47,075 bases of DNA, taken from positions 1 to 47,075 of IMG/VR virus record IMGVR_UViG_3300019849_000036, one strand, 5' to 3'. Below the pieces are notes generated by a model. That model made no database searches, had not been told where the DNA came from, and saw nothing but the letters and a program-made list of their open reading frames with translations. Shown piece after piece: positions 30,216 to 38,207 of the stretch. Positions within the stretch are counted from its first letter, which is position 1, and each line of letters begins with the position of its first letter. The DNA is from a virus. The position numbers and the translations under genes are program-made.

Positions 30216-30403
30216 GCCCAAAACAATATTTTGTATTGTGGTGCCTCAGGTTATAGTTCGCCTTAAAGTTTAAAGTCTTTTGTTGCAGAAGTCTAATATT
30301 CCCGCGTGAAGCGGGCCTGGATGCCGTGTGGCCGTCTGCGTGATGCAGATCTGTGCGCCGCGTCGTCGCCCATCACCCACAACCGTCCAAGCCCTGGCAT
30401 TGT

Positions 30404-30428
30404 CGCCGCGCTTCGGGCGGTTTTTTTT
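30404..30428 (+). terminator. Intrinsic terminator upstream of the capsid gene
   Basis: Hairpin CGCC-(G)-CG / CG-GGCG with a CTT loop, followed by a run of eight Ts, ending 26 nt before the capsid ATG. It would block readthrough from the protease/moron side unless RNA polymerase is antiterminated. Confidence 0.7.
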
Positions 30429-30453
30429 ATGTCCAAAATCAAAGGAAATTCCC

Positions 30454-31623
30454 ATGGATCTGACCGATCTGAAGACCGCCATTGATGGCTATCAATCGGC
30501 AGCTGAAAGCGCTGTCGGCGACCTGAAAGCGCGCATGGATGCGCTGGAATGCAAAGACTTACGACCCCGCCCGGCACCCGATGTGAAGCCCGACCCCGTC
30601 CGTGATGGTGGTTATGGTGGCGGTGAGGCCGAATATAAGTCTGCCTTTTTCACCGATTTTATCATGAAGGGGGATACGGCTGCGCTGAAAACCCTTGCGC
30701 ATGCGGGCCTTGATACCAAGGCATTGAGCACCGCAGGCGGCGCCGATGGCAGCTATGGTGTGCCGACGGTTATTGACAGTGACATCGAGGCCCAGGTGCG
30801 CGCCCTGTCGCCTATTCGTCAGATCGCCCGGGTGAAAACGGTCGAGACTTCGGACTATAAACGGCTGGTGTCGCGCGGCAATGCTGCCAGCGGCTGGGTC
30901 GGTGAAACCGACGCACGGGCAGAAACAGCGACACCGGGTCTGGAAGAGGTGGCGATTGTCCCCGGCGAGCTGTATGCCAATGCTGCCGCCACCCAGCGCG
31001 CGCTGGATGATATGCAGTTCGATGCCGAGGCGTGGTTGATGGAAGACGTCGCCGAGGAGTTTGCCGCACAGGAAGGCGCGGCCTTTATCACCGGTGACGG
31101 GATGAACAAACCCAAGGGCTTTTTGTCCGGCGCTACTGCAAATACGGCAGACGGGGCGCGGGCCTTTGGTACGCTTCAGCATCTTGAAACCGGTGTTGCG
31201 GGCGGTTGGCCTGCCAGTGACCCTGCGGATGTACTGATTGATCTGGTGCACAGTCTGAACCCGCGCTACCGGGCGGGCGCGGTGTTTGTGATGAATGCTG
31301 CCACGCTTGCCGATGTGCGCAAGTTCAAGGATGCTGACGGCAACTTTCTGTGGCGCCCCGGCCTGATCGAGGGGCAGGCGGATACGCTTCTGGGCTATCC
31401 AGTGGTCGAGGCCGCCGATATGCCCGATATCGCGTCGGACAGCCTGTCTGTGGCCTTTGGCAATTTCGAGCGCGGCTACACCATTGTCGAGCGTACGGGC
31501 ACACGCGTTCTGCGCGATCCCTATTCCAACAAGCCCTATGTGAATTTCTATGCGACCCGCCGTGTCGGCGGTGCGGTGGTCAATGATGCGTCCATCAAGC
31601 TGTTGAAATTCGCGGCGTCTTAA
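30454..31623 (+). CDS. Major capsid protein, HK97 fold (GTA gp5-type)
   Basis: A 389-aa protein. Residues 1-70 form a helical scaffolding-like segment (TAIDGYQSAAESAVGDLKAR), normally removed by the protease. From about 85 on, the HK97 capsid signature follows: GGADGSYGVPTVIDSDIEAQ, RALSPIRQIARVK, SGWVGETDARAETATP, and FGNFERGYTIVERTGTRVL, ending in YATRRVGGAV. I start at ATG 30454 with AAAGGA upstream; the longer frame would cross the terminator. Confidence 0.95.
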   Translation: MDLTDLKTAIDGYQSAAESAVGDLKARMDALECKDLRPRPAPDVKPDPVRDGGYGGGEAEYKSAFFTDFIMKGDTAALKTLAHAGLDTKALSTAGGADGSYGVPTVIDSDIEAQVRALSPIRQIARVKTVETSDYKRLVSRGNAASGWVGETDARAETATPGLEEVAIVPGELYANAAATQRALDDMQFDAEAWLMEDVAEEFAAQEGAAFITGDGMNKPKGFLSGATANTADGARAFGTLQHLETGVAGGWPASDPADVLIDLVHSLNPRYRAGAVFVMNAATLADVRKFKDADGNFLWRPGLIEGQADTLLGYPVVEAADMPDIASDSLSVAFGNFERGYTIVERTGTRVLRDPYSNKPYVNFYATRRVGGAVVNDASIKLLKFAAS

Positions 31624-31675
31624 GCGACTGGGCCTAGATTAATTGGGCCTGAGCCTGGGCCAAAATCAATGGACT

Positions 31676-31698
31676 GGGGCCTTACGGGGCCCCTTTTT
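31676..31698 (+). terminator. Intrinsic terminator after the capsid gene
   Basis: Stem GGGGCC / GGCCCC with a 6-nt loop, then five Ts. It lies between the capsid gene and the next structural gene (ATG 31720), so it could reduce downstream expression relative to capsid. Confidence 0.75.
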
Positions 31699-31719
31699 CT
31701 TTCTGCAAGGGATTTTGCT

Positions 31720-32832
31720 ATGACGCTGTTTAACCGTGTACGTGAGACGACTTCCACCACCGGCACCGGCGACCTGGTGCTGACGGGCGCGGTGGTGCGT
31801 CATGTGGCCTTCGCCGATGTCCTTGCTGCCGGTGCGCGCGTCGCCTATTGCATCGAGGACGGCGATAATTTTGAGATTGGCGAGGGCGTATTTCTCGCCA
31901 GTGGTCAGCTTGGCCGCGACACGATCTGGGAAACGCTGGAAAACGGCGTTCACAGCACGCAGTCGCCTGGCCCCATCGCCCTTTCCGGGTATGGACAGGT
32001 CTTTGCAGCGCTATCGGCGACGATGTTACAGCCTGTGGGGGCCACGGACAGTCCGGGCTTTGCGTCGCTGAAGCTGTCAAACAGCCTGACATCCAAAGGG
32101 GTTATCACCATCGATCAGCATGACAGCCCAACCGCAGGCGATGGTCTGTTGATTGGCTTGTCCGCGGGTCGCAAAATCTTCTTTGCGCCGCGCGATGCGG
32201 GCACTGCGCACTGGGACAAGGAACTGTATTACAGTTTTTCCTATCAGAAATGGGTGGTCGAGACGCAGCTGGATGTGTCCGGCGGGCTGTTTTGTGGTGG
32301 GGCGATAACCTCTCATGGTGCCATTATCACCAACAACCGTTTCAACATTGAAGGCGGCGGCAGCCCCGGCGACGCAAACGGTGTGGACGGGTTGCAAATC
32401 GGTATATCTGAAGACAGACGCCTTTTCTTTGGGCCGAAAGTGGGCGGTACCTTTCGTTGGAGCAGCGAGCTTTTTTACAGCGCGGTGAGCGATGACTGGA
32501 CTTTCGAGACAGATCTGAATGTTCAGGGCGGCCTTGTGGTGGACGGCGATACCCGTTTTCGCGGCAATACCACGGTTGATCTTCTGGATGGATCAGCAAA
32601 GGCATTCACCACCGTTGATGCATCCAACAATCTGGTGATCGGGTCCGAGGGGTTTGCCAATATTCGCATCCGTGCTGACCAGCGCTTGATCATCAAGGGG
32701 GATAGCAGCGCGACCTATATAAATCTGCCTGACACACCGTCTTTTGCTGACCATGCAGCCGCAGATGCCGCCCTGATCGCAGGGGATGTCTACACGCTTG
32801 CAGGCGACCGTACCCTGTACATCAAACCCTAG
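31720..32832 (+). CDS. Fibre- or decoration-like structural protein
   Basis: A 370-aa protein. The N-terminus (NRVRETTSTTGTGDLVLTGA, then VAYCIEDGDNFEIGEGVF) is a widespread phage tail-fibre/structural module. The middle has two similar blocks, DGLLIGLSAGRKIFFAPRDA and DGLQIGISEDRRLFFGPKVG, each followed by W..ELFYS-type sequence and a V.GGL motif, as in trimeric beta-helical fibres or knobs. It sits directly after capsid, not with tail genes, so it might decorate the head (compare the RcGTA head fibres). Confidence 0.7.
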   Translation: MTLFNRVRETTSTTGTGDLVLTGAVVRHVAFADVLAAGARVAYCIEDGDNFEIGEGVFLASGQLGRDTIWETLENGVHSTQSPGPIALSGYGQVFAALSATMLQPVGATDSPGFASLKLSNSLTSKGVITIDQHDSPTAGDGLLIGLSAGRKIFFAPRDAGTAHWDKELYYSFSYQKWVVETQLDVSGGLFCGGAITSHGAIITNNRFNIEGGGSPGDANGVDGLQIGISEDRRLFFGPKVGGTFRWSSELFYSAVSDDWTFETDLNVQGGLVVDGDTRFRGNTTVDLLDGSAKAFTTVDASNNLVIGSEGFANIRIRADQRLIIKGDSSATYINLPDTPSFADHAAADAALIAGDVYTLAGDRTLYIKP

Positions 32833-32873
32833 AGTCCTGCCTCTATAATATTCCAACACACCGGAGATTGACT

Positions 32874-33194
32874 ATGCCGCCGATAACCTATGCCGAGCTT
32901 CGCCCTGCCGTCGAACATGCTGCCTATAACCAGCTGAAAGACGATGGGGGTGAACGCGGCTTTACCCGTGACCTGATGCGCCTGAAGGGACGGTGCAGCC
33001 GTCTGGTCGCAGCGCTTGAAGGCGATGACTTTGCCAGTGACGCCAAAGCGGTTTTCGCAGGCAATGGCGAGGCCGCCGCGCTTGCGCTTGAAGCAGAAAT
33101 CGCACGCTTGCGGGCCGCCATCACGGCTTCTGGCGTCACACCGTCCATCCCGCCAGGACCGGGCGGTGACACAGACCCTGAACAAGGAGCATAG
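32874..33194 (+). CDS. Small helical protein, unknown
   Basis: A 106-aa protein with a helical middle (AEARLRAAI-type: AALALEAEIARLRAAITASG) and a Pro/Gly-rich tail. It lies between the fibre-like gene and the adaptor genes. No family is recognised. ATG 32874 is used with GGAG upstream. Confidence 0.6.
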   Translation: MPPITYAELRPAVEHAAYNQLKDDGGERGFTRDLMRLKGRCSRLVAALEGDDFASDAKAVFAGNGEAAALALEAEIARLRAAITASGVTPSIPPGPGGDTDPEQGA

Positions 33195-33197
33195 ACC

Positions 33198-33434
33198 GTG
33201 ATCCTTGCCGGTGCCGCAGCTGCAACACAGGGGCCCGGGGCGGGATATCCACCCCAAAGACTGACATGTCACCGCGTCGGTACGCTGACTATTACGGCCA
33301 GTGTTGGGGCGTCCTCTACGGCGTGGTCGCTGCCATCGATCACCCGGGCGGCGCGCCGGGCTGTTGGGGCACCGGGCGGACATATCCCCGTGGTCGCTGA
33401 CCCGGTCGCCGCGGTCCGGTCTGACAGCGACTGA
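33198..33434 (+). CDS. Small hypothetical protein, doubtful
   Basis: A 78-codon frame starting with GTG 3 nt after the previous stop, with AGGAGC about 8 nt before it. Composition (GTLTITASVGASSTAWSL) is compatible with a small structural protein. The Arg/Ala-rich end may be chance. About 115 bp without a gene follow it, with short direct repeats of CTGGTCCT. Confidence 0.35.
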   Translation: MILAGAAAATQGPGAGYPPQRLTCHRVGTLTITASVGASSTAWSLPSITRAARRAVGAPGGHIPVVADPVAAVRSDSD

Positions 33435-33550
33435 AATCTGCACGCCCAGCGCCCTGGTCCTGGACCTGGTCCTAGTCTTGGACGCATCTGATGTGCGGCA
33501 GCCCGCAACTGCCTGCACAGTTTTTCCATATCGTATCAAGGAGACGCGCC

Positions 33551-34012
33551 ATGGCTGTAACTGCCCTGCGCCTGTACCAAAGCGCGCGCGATGCCCTGTT
33601 TGGCGGTGGCTTGGGTGTCCTGGCAAGTGGACCCAAAACCGCCTGTCTGCTGGTCCAGTCCTATAGTCCCGACCCTGTCACCCACAGCCAGTTTTCCGAT
33701 GTTATCGACGCCCAGGTACAGGATCCTGATTACCGGCCCCTGGCCGTGCCGGACTTGCGGATCGTCTCTACGCCGGATGCTGTACAGCTGCATAGCGGGC
33801 CGCTGGATTTCGGCCATGCCGTGTCCTTTCACGATGTCAAATACTTGCTGTTGGTTGCAGGGCAGTTCGACGATTTGCGCGGCGACAATCTGTTGATCGC
33901 GGTTGCGGATCTGTCCAGCCCGCGCGGCACGCTGTCCAGCTATGGCGGGGCCTTTTCCATCACACCGCCCGAAGCGGGCTGGTTTTCTTTAAGCGAGGGG
34001 AATGTATCATGA
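33551..34012 (+). CDS. Hypothetical structural protein
   Basis: A 153-aa protein with AAGGAG upstream of ATG 33551. It is beta-rich (ACLLVQSYSPDPVTHSQFSD, KYLLLVAGQFDDLRGDNLLI), with an SPRGTLSSYGG segment. The pattern resembles the small proteins that precede fibre-tail adaptors in alphaproteobacterial prophages, but I cannot name the family. It overlaps the next gene by 4 nt. Confidence 0.65.
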   Translation: MAVTALRLYQSARDALFGGGLGVLASGPKTACLLVQSYSPDPVTHSQFSDVIDAQVQDPDYRPLAVPDLRIVSTPDAVQLHSGPLDFGHAVSFHDVKYLLLVAGQFDDLRGDNLLIAVADLSSPRGTLSSYGGAFSITPPEAGWFSLSEGNVS

Positions 34013-34290
34013 GCGTATATGCCAAAGCACCGGATAGCCGCGTGGATTTTAGCCTGGACTGGACGGACTGGCTGGGGTCGGGCGAGACCATCAGCAGTGC
34101 CAGCTGGCGTGTGGACCCCGATGATGCGGACGGCCTGACGCTGGACGGTCAGATCGACGCCGATGCCTTGCGGGGCATCCATGTCTCGGGCGGTGTGCGC
34201 GGCCATATGTACCGGCTTTTGTGTCGGGTCACGACCTCTGCAGGCCGGGTTGTCGAGCGCGGGATTAGCTTAAAAGTGATGGAGCGGTGA
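34009..34290 (+). CDS. Fibre-tail adaptor-like small protein
   Basis: A 93-aa beta-sandwich-type protein: DFSLDWTDWLGSGETISSAS, WRVDPDDADGLTL, and HMYRLLCRVTTSAGRVVERG. This is the pattern of the small Ig-like phage proteins annotated as fibre-tail adaptors. It lies just before the connector gene, so it may bind at the head or neck. Confidence 0.7.
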   Translation: MSVYAKAPDSRVDFSLDWTDWLGSGETISSASWRVDPDDADGLTLDGQIDADALRGIHVSGGVRGHMYRLLCRVTTSAGRVVERGISLKVMER

Positions 34291-34291
34291 T

Positions 34292-34918
34292 ATGCGCATA
34301 GATCCCGTCACGATCGCCCCGCGCGAACCCATCACGCTTGACAGCCTGAAAGATCATCTGCGCATTGACGAGGCCACAGAGGATGCCTATCTGGCGTCGC
34401 TGATCGAAACCGCCCGGCAAACGCTGGAGGTTGCCTATAATATCGCCTTCATCACCCGCGATGTGCATGTGTATCTGGACGGATGGCCCCATGACAGCGC
34501 TGAGCGTTGGTGGTCTGGTCAGCAGGGCGGCGCGCTTGGCGATATGGTGTCGCCGCGCCTGCGGATTGCGATTCCCGTTCGGCCGGCACAGACCTTGGTT
34601 ATGGTTGAGGTTTTCCGCGATGAAGTCTGGCAAGCGGTTCCCCAGGATGGCAGTTATCTTCAGCCTGGTCTTGGCCCCATGCTCTATCCCTCAGCCGCGT
34701 TGCGATCAGCCAAAAGCGACCGCGCCACCGATGGTATCCGGCTGCGCCTGGCAGTCGGTTTCGGGGCCGACTGGAATGCTGTGCCTGCTGCCATTCAAAT
34801 GGCGGTGCTGCGTCTGTCAGCGCATCTGTATGCCCACCGCGGCGACGCCCCGGTTGCGGCCATGACCGCATCGGGTGCGCGGCAATTAATGGCCCCTTAC
34901 AGGCAGGTGACGCTGTGA
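34292..34918 (+). CDS. Head-tail connector protein (GTA gp6-type)
   Basis: A 208-aa protein. It begins with PREPITLDSLKDHLRIDEAT, then EDAYLASLIETARQTLEVAY, the classical gp6-like connector start, and ends with helices AAIQMAVLRLSAHLYAHRGD. It binds beneath the portal. It overlaps the next gene by 4 nt. Confidence 0.88.
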   Translation: MRIDPVTIAPREPITLDSLKDHLRIDEATEDAYLASLIETARQTLEVAYNIAFITRDVHVYLDGWPHDSAERWWSGQQGGALGDMVSPRLRIAIPVRPAQTLVMVEVFRDEVWQAVPQDGSYLQPGLGPMLYPSAALRSAKSDRATDGIRLRLAVGFGADWNAVPAAIQMAVLRLSAHLYAHRGDAPVAAMTASGARQLMAPYRQVTL

Positions 34919-35253
34919 CCAGCTATCTGAATATCGGCAAGCGCCGCACCCGTATCCACCTGCAAACCGTGCGCCGTGTCCATCATGCGGGTGGCCGGAC
35001 AACCGAAATTGCTGATGATATTGCAACCGTTTGGGCTGCGATCAAATCCCGACCTTCGTCTGCAAGCGTCGAAGCGGATCAATATCACCTGCGCGGCGAG
35101 GTTCTGGTCGAGACCCATTATGCCCGACGGTTTCTGGCCGCCCGGCGTCTGGTAATCGACGGCGAGGCCTATGATATCACCGGTATTGAAGACCCGGAGT
35201 TCGCCCACAAAGTGCTGATGTTCCGTGCCCGTGCCCGTACCTTCGCGACCTGA
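34915..35253 (+). CDS. Head closure protein (GTA gp7-type head-tail adaptor)
   Basis: A 112-aa protein: LNIGKRRTRIHLQTVRRVHH, TTEIADDIATVWAAIKSRPS, VLVETHYARRFLAARRLVID and GEAYDITGIEDPEF follow the head-tail adaptor family closely (W..I.P; V..R; I...G..Y.I..I.D). It closes the connector after packaging. The start is GTG at 34915, overlapping the previous stop. Confidence 0.87.
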   Translation: MTSYLNIGKRRTRIHLQTVRRVHHAGGRTTEIADDIATVWAAIKSRPSSASVEADQYHLRGEVLVETHYARRFLAARRLVIDGEAYDITGIEDPEFAHKVLMFRARARTFAT

Positions 35254-35267
35254 TAATAAGGAGAGAC

Positions 35268-35687
35268 ATGATGTCTGCTTTTGCTGCCCACCGGCTGCAG
35301 GAGGCGGTATTTGCTGCGCTGTCAGCAGATGCGGACCTGGGTGCCCGGATCACGGGTCTGTATGACCGACCGCCAGAGGGTGCCATTGCCCCCTATATCA
35401 GCTTTGGCGACACCAGTATTGATCCGTATGACACCAAAACTATCGGCGGTACCCGCATTCGCTTTGATATCAGCGTGTGGACATCGGGAAGTGGCCAGAT
35501 GGATGCAAAAGAGATCATGGCGCTGGTCGATGCGGTGCTGCATGACAGCCTGCCAGAGGTGTCAGGCTTTGATCTGGTTTCCCTGCGGCTTGCAAGTGCG
35601 CGGGTCACCCACGATGACAGCGACGCTGCCGCGCTTACAGAAGGACGGATCAGTTATCAGGCGGTTCTGTTCAAGGCGCAAATCTGA
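35268..35687 (+). CDS. Tail terminator, DUF3168 family (GTA gp8-type)
   Basis: A 139-aa protein: AHRLQEAVFAALSADADLGA, ITGLYDRPPEGAIAPYISFG, then IRFDISVWTSGSGQMDAKEI. This is the standard DUF3168 pattern for the protein that caps the tail tube at the head side. AAGGAG lies before its ATG. Confidence 0.9.
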   Translation: MMSAFAAHRLQEAVFAALSADADLGARITGLYDRPPEGAIAPYISFGDTSIDPYDTKTIGGTRIRFDISVWTSGSGQMDAKEIMALVDAVLHDSLPEVSGFDLVSLRLASARVTHDDSDAAALTEGRISYQAVLFKAQI

Positions 35688-35766
35688 GAGCAGTTTTCTG
35701 CGCTGTACCTCAGGGTGAATTTCACCAACTCGAAATCTCAATGAAACATAAGATAAGGAATTGACC

Positions 35767-36171
35767 ATGTCTGCACAGCACGGCAAAGACTTGCTGATGA
35801 AAATTCTGACCGGTGGAAGCTACACATTAGTGGGCGGTTTCCGGTCCAATGGTATCACGATCAACGATCAAAGCATTGATGTGACAACCAAATCCTCAGG
35901 CGATTTTCGTGAATTGATGGAAGGGGGAAGCTTCCGGTCAATTTCGATCTCGGGGTCCGGGGTGTTCGTCTCTGACGCGGCGTTTGGCGACGTACACGGC
36001 CATGTTCTGGCGGGTACCCATCCCGACTGCGAATTGGTGATCCCGGGTTTCGGGACCTATCAGGGCAAGTTCCAGATCACCAGCCTGGCGATGACCGGCG
36101 AACATAATGGTGAAGTGACATACAGCCTGTCGCTGGAAAGCGCCGGCAGCGTCACCTTTACGGCAGCATAG
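35767..36171 (+). CDS. Major tail (tube) protein, TP901-1 family (GTA gp9-type)
   Basis: A 134-aa protein: GKDLLMKILTGGSYTLVGGF, SIDVTTKSSGDFRELMEGGS, SISISGSGVFVSDAAF and the C-terminal MTGEHNGEVTYSLSLESAGS. This is the typical tail tube pattern shared with 4778-5185. ATG 35767 is used rather than TTG 35761. A 13-bp palindrome GGTGAA-T-TTCACC (35714-35726) lies in its leader. Confidence 0.9.
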   Translation: MSAQHGKDLLMKILTGGSYTLVGGFRSNGITINDQSIDVTTKSSGDFRELMEGGSFRSISISGSGVFVSDAAFGDVHGHVLAGTHPDCELVIPGFGTYQGKFQITSLAMTGEHNGEVTYSLSLESAGSVTFTAA

Positions 36172-36180
36172 GGGGTTCCC

Positions 36181-36621
36181 GTGACCAAAACAGCCTCTAG
36201 ACAGTCGGACACACCAGCACCCCATAAAGCCGGGACCGGTGCAACCGCCGCTATAACACCAAGCGCGACCCCAAAAAGCAAGATACCTGAAAGCACCAAC
36301 CCACCCGAACCGGACCGCAGCCTGTCCCTTGGGGACCGGTGCTACACGCTGACCTTGAACTTCGCCGGTATCCGTGCCTTTGAAGCGGCGACCGGGACCG
36401 GAATTTTCGCCTTTTTCGACCGGGCCGCTGACGGCGGGCGATTGACCGATGACACGATTGCCCTGTTCGAGGTGATGGCAGGCCTTGACTGTCCCGACAC
36501 CAGCTTGCGGCAGTGGCTGGAAACCGCCCCTGCAGGCATTGCCCAACCCTTGATGGAGCGCACGCTGCGCGTCGCCTATCACGATATGGGGATGGAAGTG
36601 GTACCGGACCGTGACGCATGA
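36181..36621 (+). CDS. Tail assembly chaperone (GTA gp10-type)
   Basis: A 146-aa protein. About 50 disordered, Thr/Pro-rich residues precede the conserved LSLGDRCYTLTLNFAGIRAF, EAATGTGIFAFFD and PLMERTLRVAYHDMGM segments. The disordered start is longer than in its counterpart at 5205-5585. No slippery heptamer is seen near its end; the partner gene follows with an ATGA overlap instead. The start is GTG. Confidence 0.85.
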   Translation: MTKTASRQSDTPAPHKAGTGATAAITPSATPKSKIPESTNPPEPDRSLSLGDRCYTLTLNFAGIRAFEAATGTGIFAFFDRAADGGRLTDDTIALFEVMAGLDCPDTSLRQWLETAPAGIAQPLMERTLRVAYHDMGMEVVPDRDA

Positions 36622-36923
36622 CAACACCGTCCGGGCATGCCTCCCTGTCCTTTCGCGACGGTGACTGGCTGAACCGGCGGACACTGGACTGGTTCACAGG
36701 CTATATGGGCTGGCCGCCGGACGTTGTCATGGCTATGACTCCAGCCCGCGCCCTGGGCGTTTTTGAGGGGCGTCTTGCCTTCCAGCTCCGCGATGTGCTG
36801 ATTGATCACCTTGGCGGCGGCTTGACCGGCAGCACGTCCGCCCAGATGGGCCCCATAATACACCCCATACCGCACCCAATGACCCACCGCGAGCTTATGG
36901 CTCTCGCCGCGGATCATATCTGA
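36618..36923 (+). CDS. Second tail assembly chaperone-like protein (gp10.1/rcc01693 position)
   Basis: A 101-aa protein. TLDWFTGYMGWPPDVVMAMT, then PARALGVFEGRLAF, resembles the rcc01693-type small protein between gp10 and the tape measure. The C-terminus (PMTHRELMALAADH) is typical. It is made from its own start, unlike the frameshift product at 5549-5782. Confidence 0.78.
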   Translation: MTTPSGHASLSFRDGDWLNRRTLDWFTGYMGWPPDVVMAMTPARALGVFEGRLAFQLRDVLIDHLGGGLTGSTSAQMGPIIHPIPHPMTHRELMALAADHI

Positions 36924-36964
36924 CCGCAATCACATGCCCGCAATCCTGATAGGGAGACCTGACG

Positions 36965-37558
36965 ATGTCTACACTGCCCCGTGTTCGCAGCTCACAGCCG
37001 AGACATAGCCGCAGCGCCCAGCGCGGTGGGGCCTTGTTCGGGCATGTGGCTGGCGACACCGCAAACCATATCATGCGCGTCTTCAAACAGGCAGCGTCCC
37101 GGATCAAGCTGGATTTCAAGGACCTTGGCGGCAGTTTGAAGACGACTATGAAAGGGATTGGGATATCGCTGATCTCTCATCTGAAGTCTACGGCGATGAG
37201 CCTTTTGAAACAGGTGGGGGGCAACCTTCTGGGGCGGCTTATTCCAGGCGGCGGCCTGTTTCCATCGGTGATGGGGCTGTTTGGCCGGGCATCGGGCGGG
37301 CGCGTCCAGCCGGGCATGCCGACACTGGTCGGTGAACGCGGGGCAGAGCTGATTGTCCCCGACCGTGCAGCCACCATCATCAATGCCGGCGATAGCCAGC
37401 ATGTCAGCCAGTCGAATAGCGCACCCCATGTCACCCAGAATTTTTCGATCACGGCCGATGTACGCGACAGCGTGCGGGCACAGATCTACAGTCACTTGCC
37501 CGCAATCGAAGCCCGCATCATGGACAAGCTGACACGCGCCCGCGCCGGTATTCGCTAA
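36965..37558 (+). CDS. Very short tail tape measure protein (GTA gp11-type)
   Basis: A 197-aa protein. Central amphipathic and hydrophobic helices (TTMKGIGISLISHLKSTAMS) are followed by the tape-measure cap sequence FGRASGGRVQPGMPTLVGE, RGAELIVPDRAATIINAGD, and a C-terminal segment with VTQNFSITADV. It is of the size of GTA tape measures (about 200 aa) and far shorter than the 707-aa protein at 5779. It predicts a tail of only about 30 nm by the per-residue rule, though GTA tails run longer than that rule suggests. Confidence 0.83.
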   Translation: MSTLPRVRSSQPRHSRSAQRGGALFGHVAGDTANHIMRVFKQAASRIKLDFKDLGGSLKTTMKGIGISLISHLKSTAMSLLKQVGGNLLGRLIPGGGLFPSVMGLFGRASGGRVQPGMPTLVGERGAELIVPDRAATIINAGDSQHVSQSNSAPHVTQNFSITADVRDSVRAQIYSHLPAIEARIMDKLTRARAGIR

Positions 37559-37592
37559 ATGCATTCGGAATATATATTGTTGGAGCCCGGTT

Positions 37593-38099
37593 ATGACCCC
37601 GCAGACCCCGCCAGATATGCCAGACCGCGATGGGGATACGGCACTGGCACCTGTTCCAAAGCCATATCCTCAATCACAGGACGTGTTTCTTGCCGGTATT
37701 CTGGATCTGTTTGCCAGTATCAGGGCTTCGGTTAGCGGCAGCGTAAACACCCTGGATCGCAGCCTGCGCCAAAACCATCCACGCAGCCGTCAGCAACCTG
37801 CACATCTGGCACGTCCCGTCATCCAGATTGCCCCATCGCTGAATGCGGTTTTACAGACGGCTCTATCCCGGAACACCACATCCCTGAATGCCGTGTCACG
37901 GGCGGCACCTTATAGGACACCAAGGGCATTGGCCCCAGCAGACCCATTGCAGCGGGGTACTGGGTCCAGCGTGCGCGGCGCGGACGGCACATGGCATCAG
38001 CACATGCGCTATACCATGCCCGAGGGCCTGAGCATTGTGGAGGAAATGCGCTTCGTCCGCGCGGTGGCGGAAGCCGCGCTGGACCATCAGCCTGTATAG
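37593..38099 (+). CDS. Hypothetical protein between tape measure and tail tip genes
   Basis: A 168-aa protein, Pro/Arg-rich and probably largely disordered to about residue 120 (with LNAVLQTALSRNTTSLNAVS), followed by an ordered end (WHQHMRYTMPEGLSIVEEMR, FVRAVAEAAL). No family is recognised. GGAG precedes its ATG. It may be an assembly factor of the tail. Confidence 0.65.
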   Translation: MTPQTPPDMPDRDGDTALAPVPKPYPQSQDVFLAGILDLFASIRASVSGSVNTLDRSLRQNHPRSRQQPAHLARPVIQIAPSLNAVLQTALSRNTTSLNAVSRAAPYRTPRALAPADPLQRGTGSSVRGADGTWHQHMRYTMPEGLSIVEEMRFVRAVAEAALDHQPV

Positions 38100-38142
38100 G
38101 CGGTATTTGCTGATCTATGCCTTTACCCCCGTCTCGCGGATA

Positions 38143-38174
38143 CCCCGGTCCTGCATCTGCAGCCGGGGTTTTTT
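38143..38174 (+). terminator. Intrinsic terminator before the tail tip genes
   Basis: Stem CCCCGG / CCGGGG with inner CTGCA / TGCAG, followed by six Ts, ending 34 nt before the next ATG. It is the strongest hairpin of the late operon. Confidence 0.8.
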
Positions 38175-38207
38175 ATGTCCATCATGTGTTTTGCATAGGA
38201 GGAAAGC

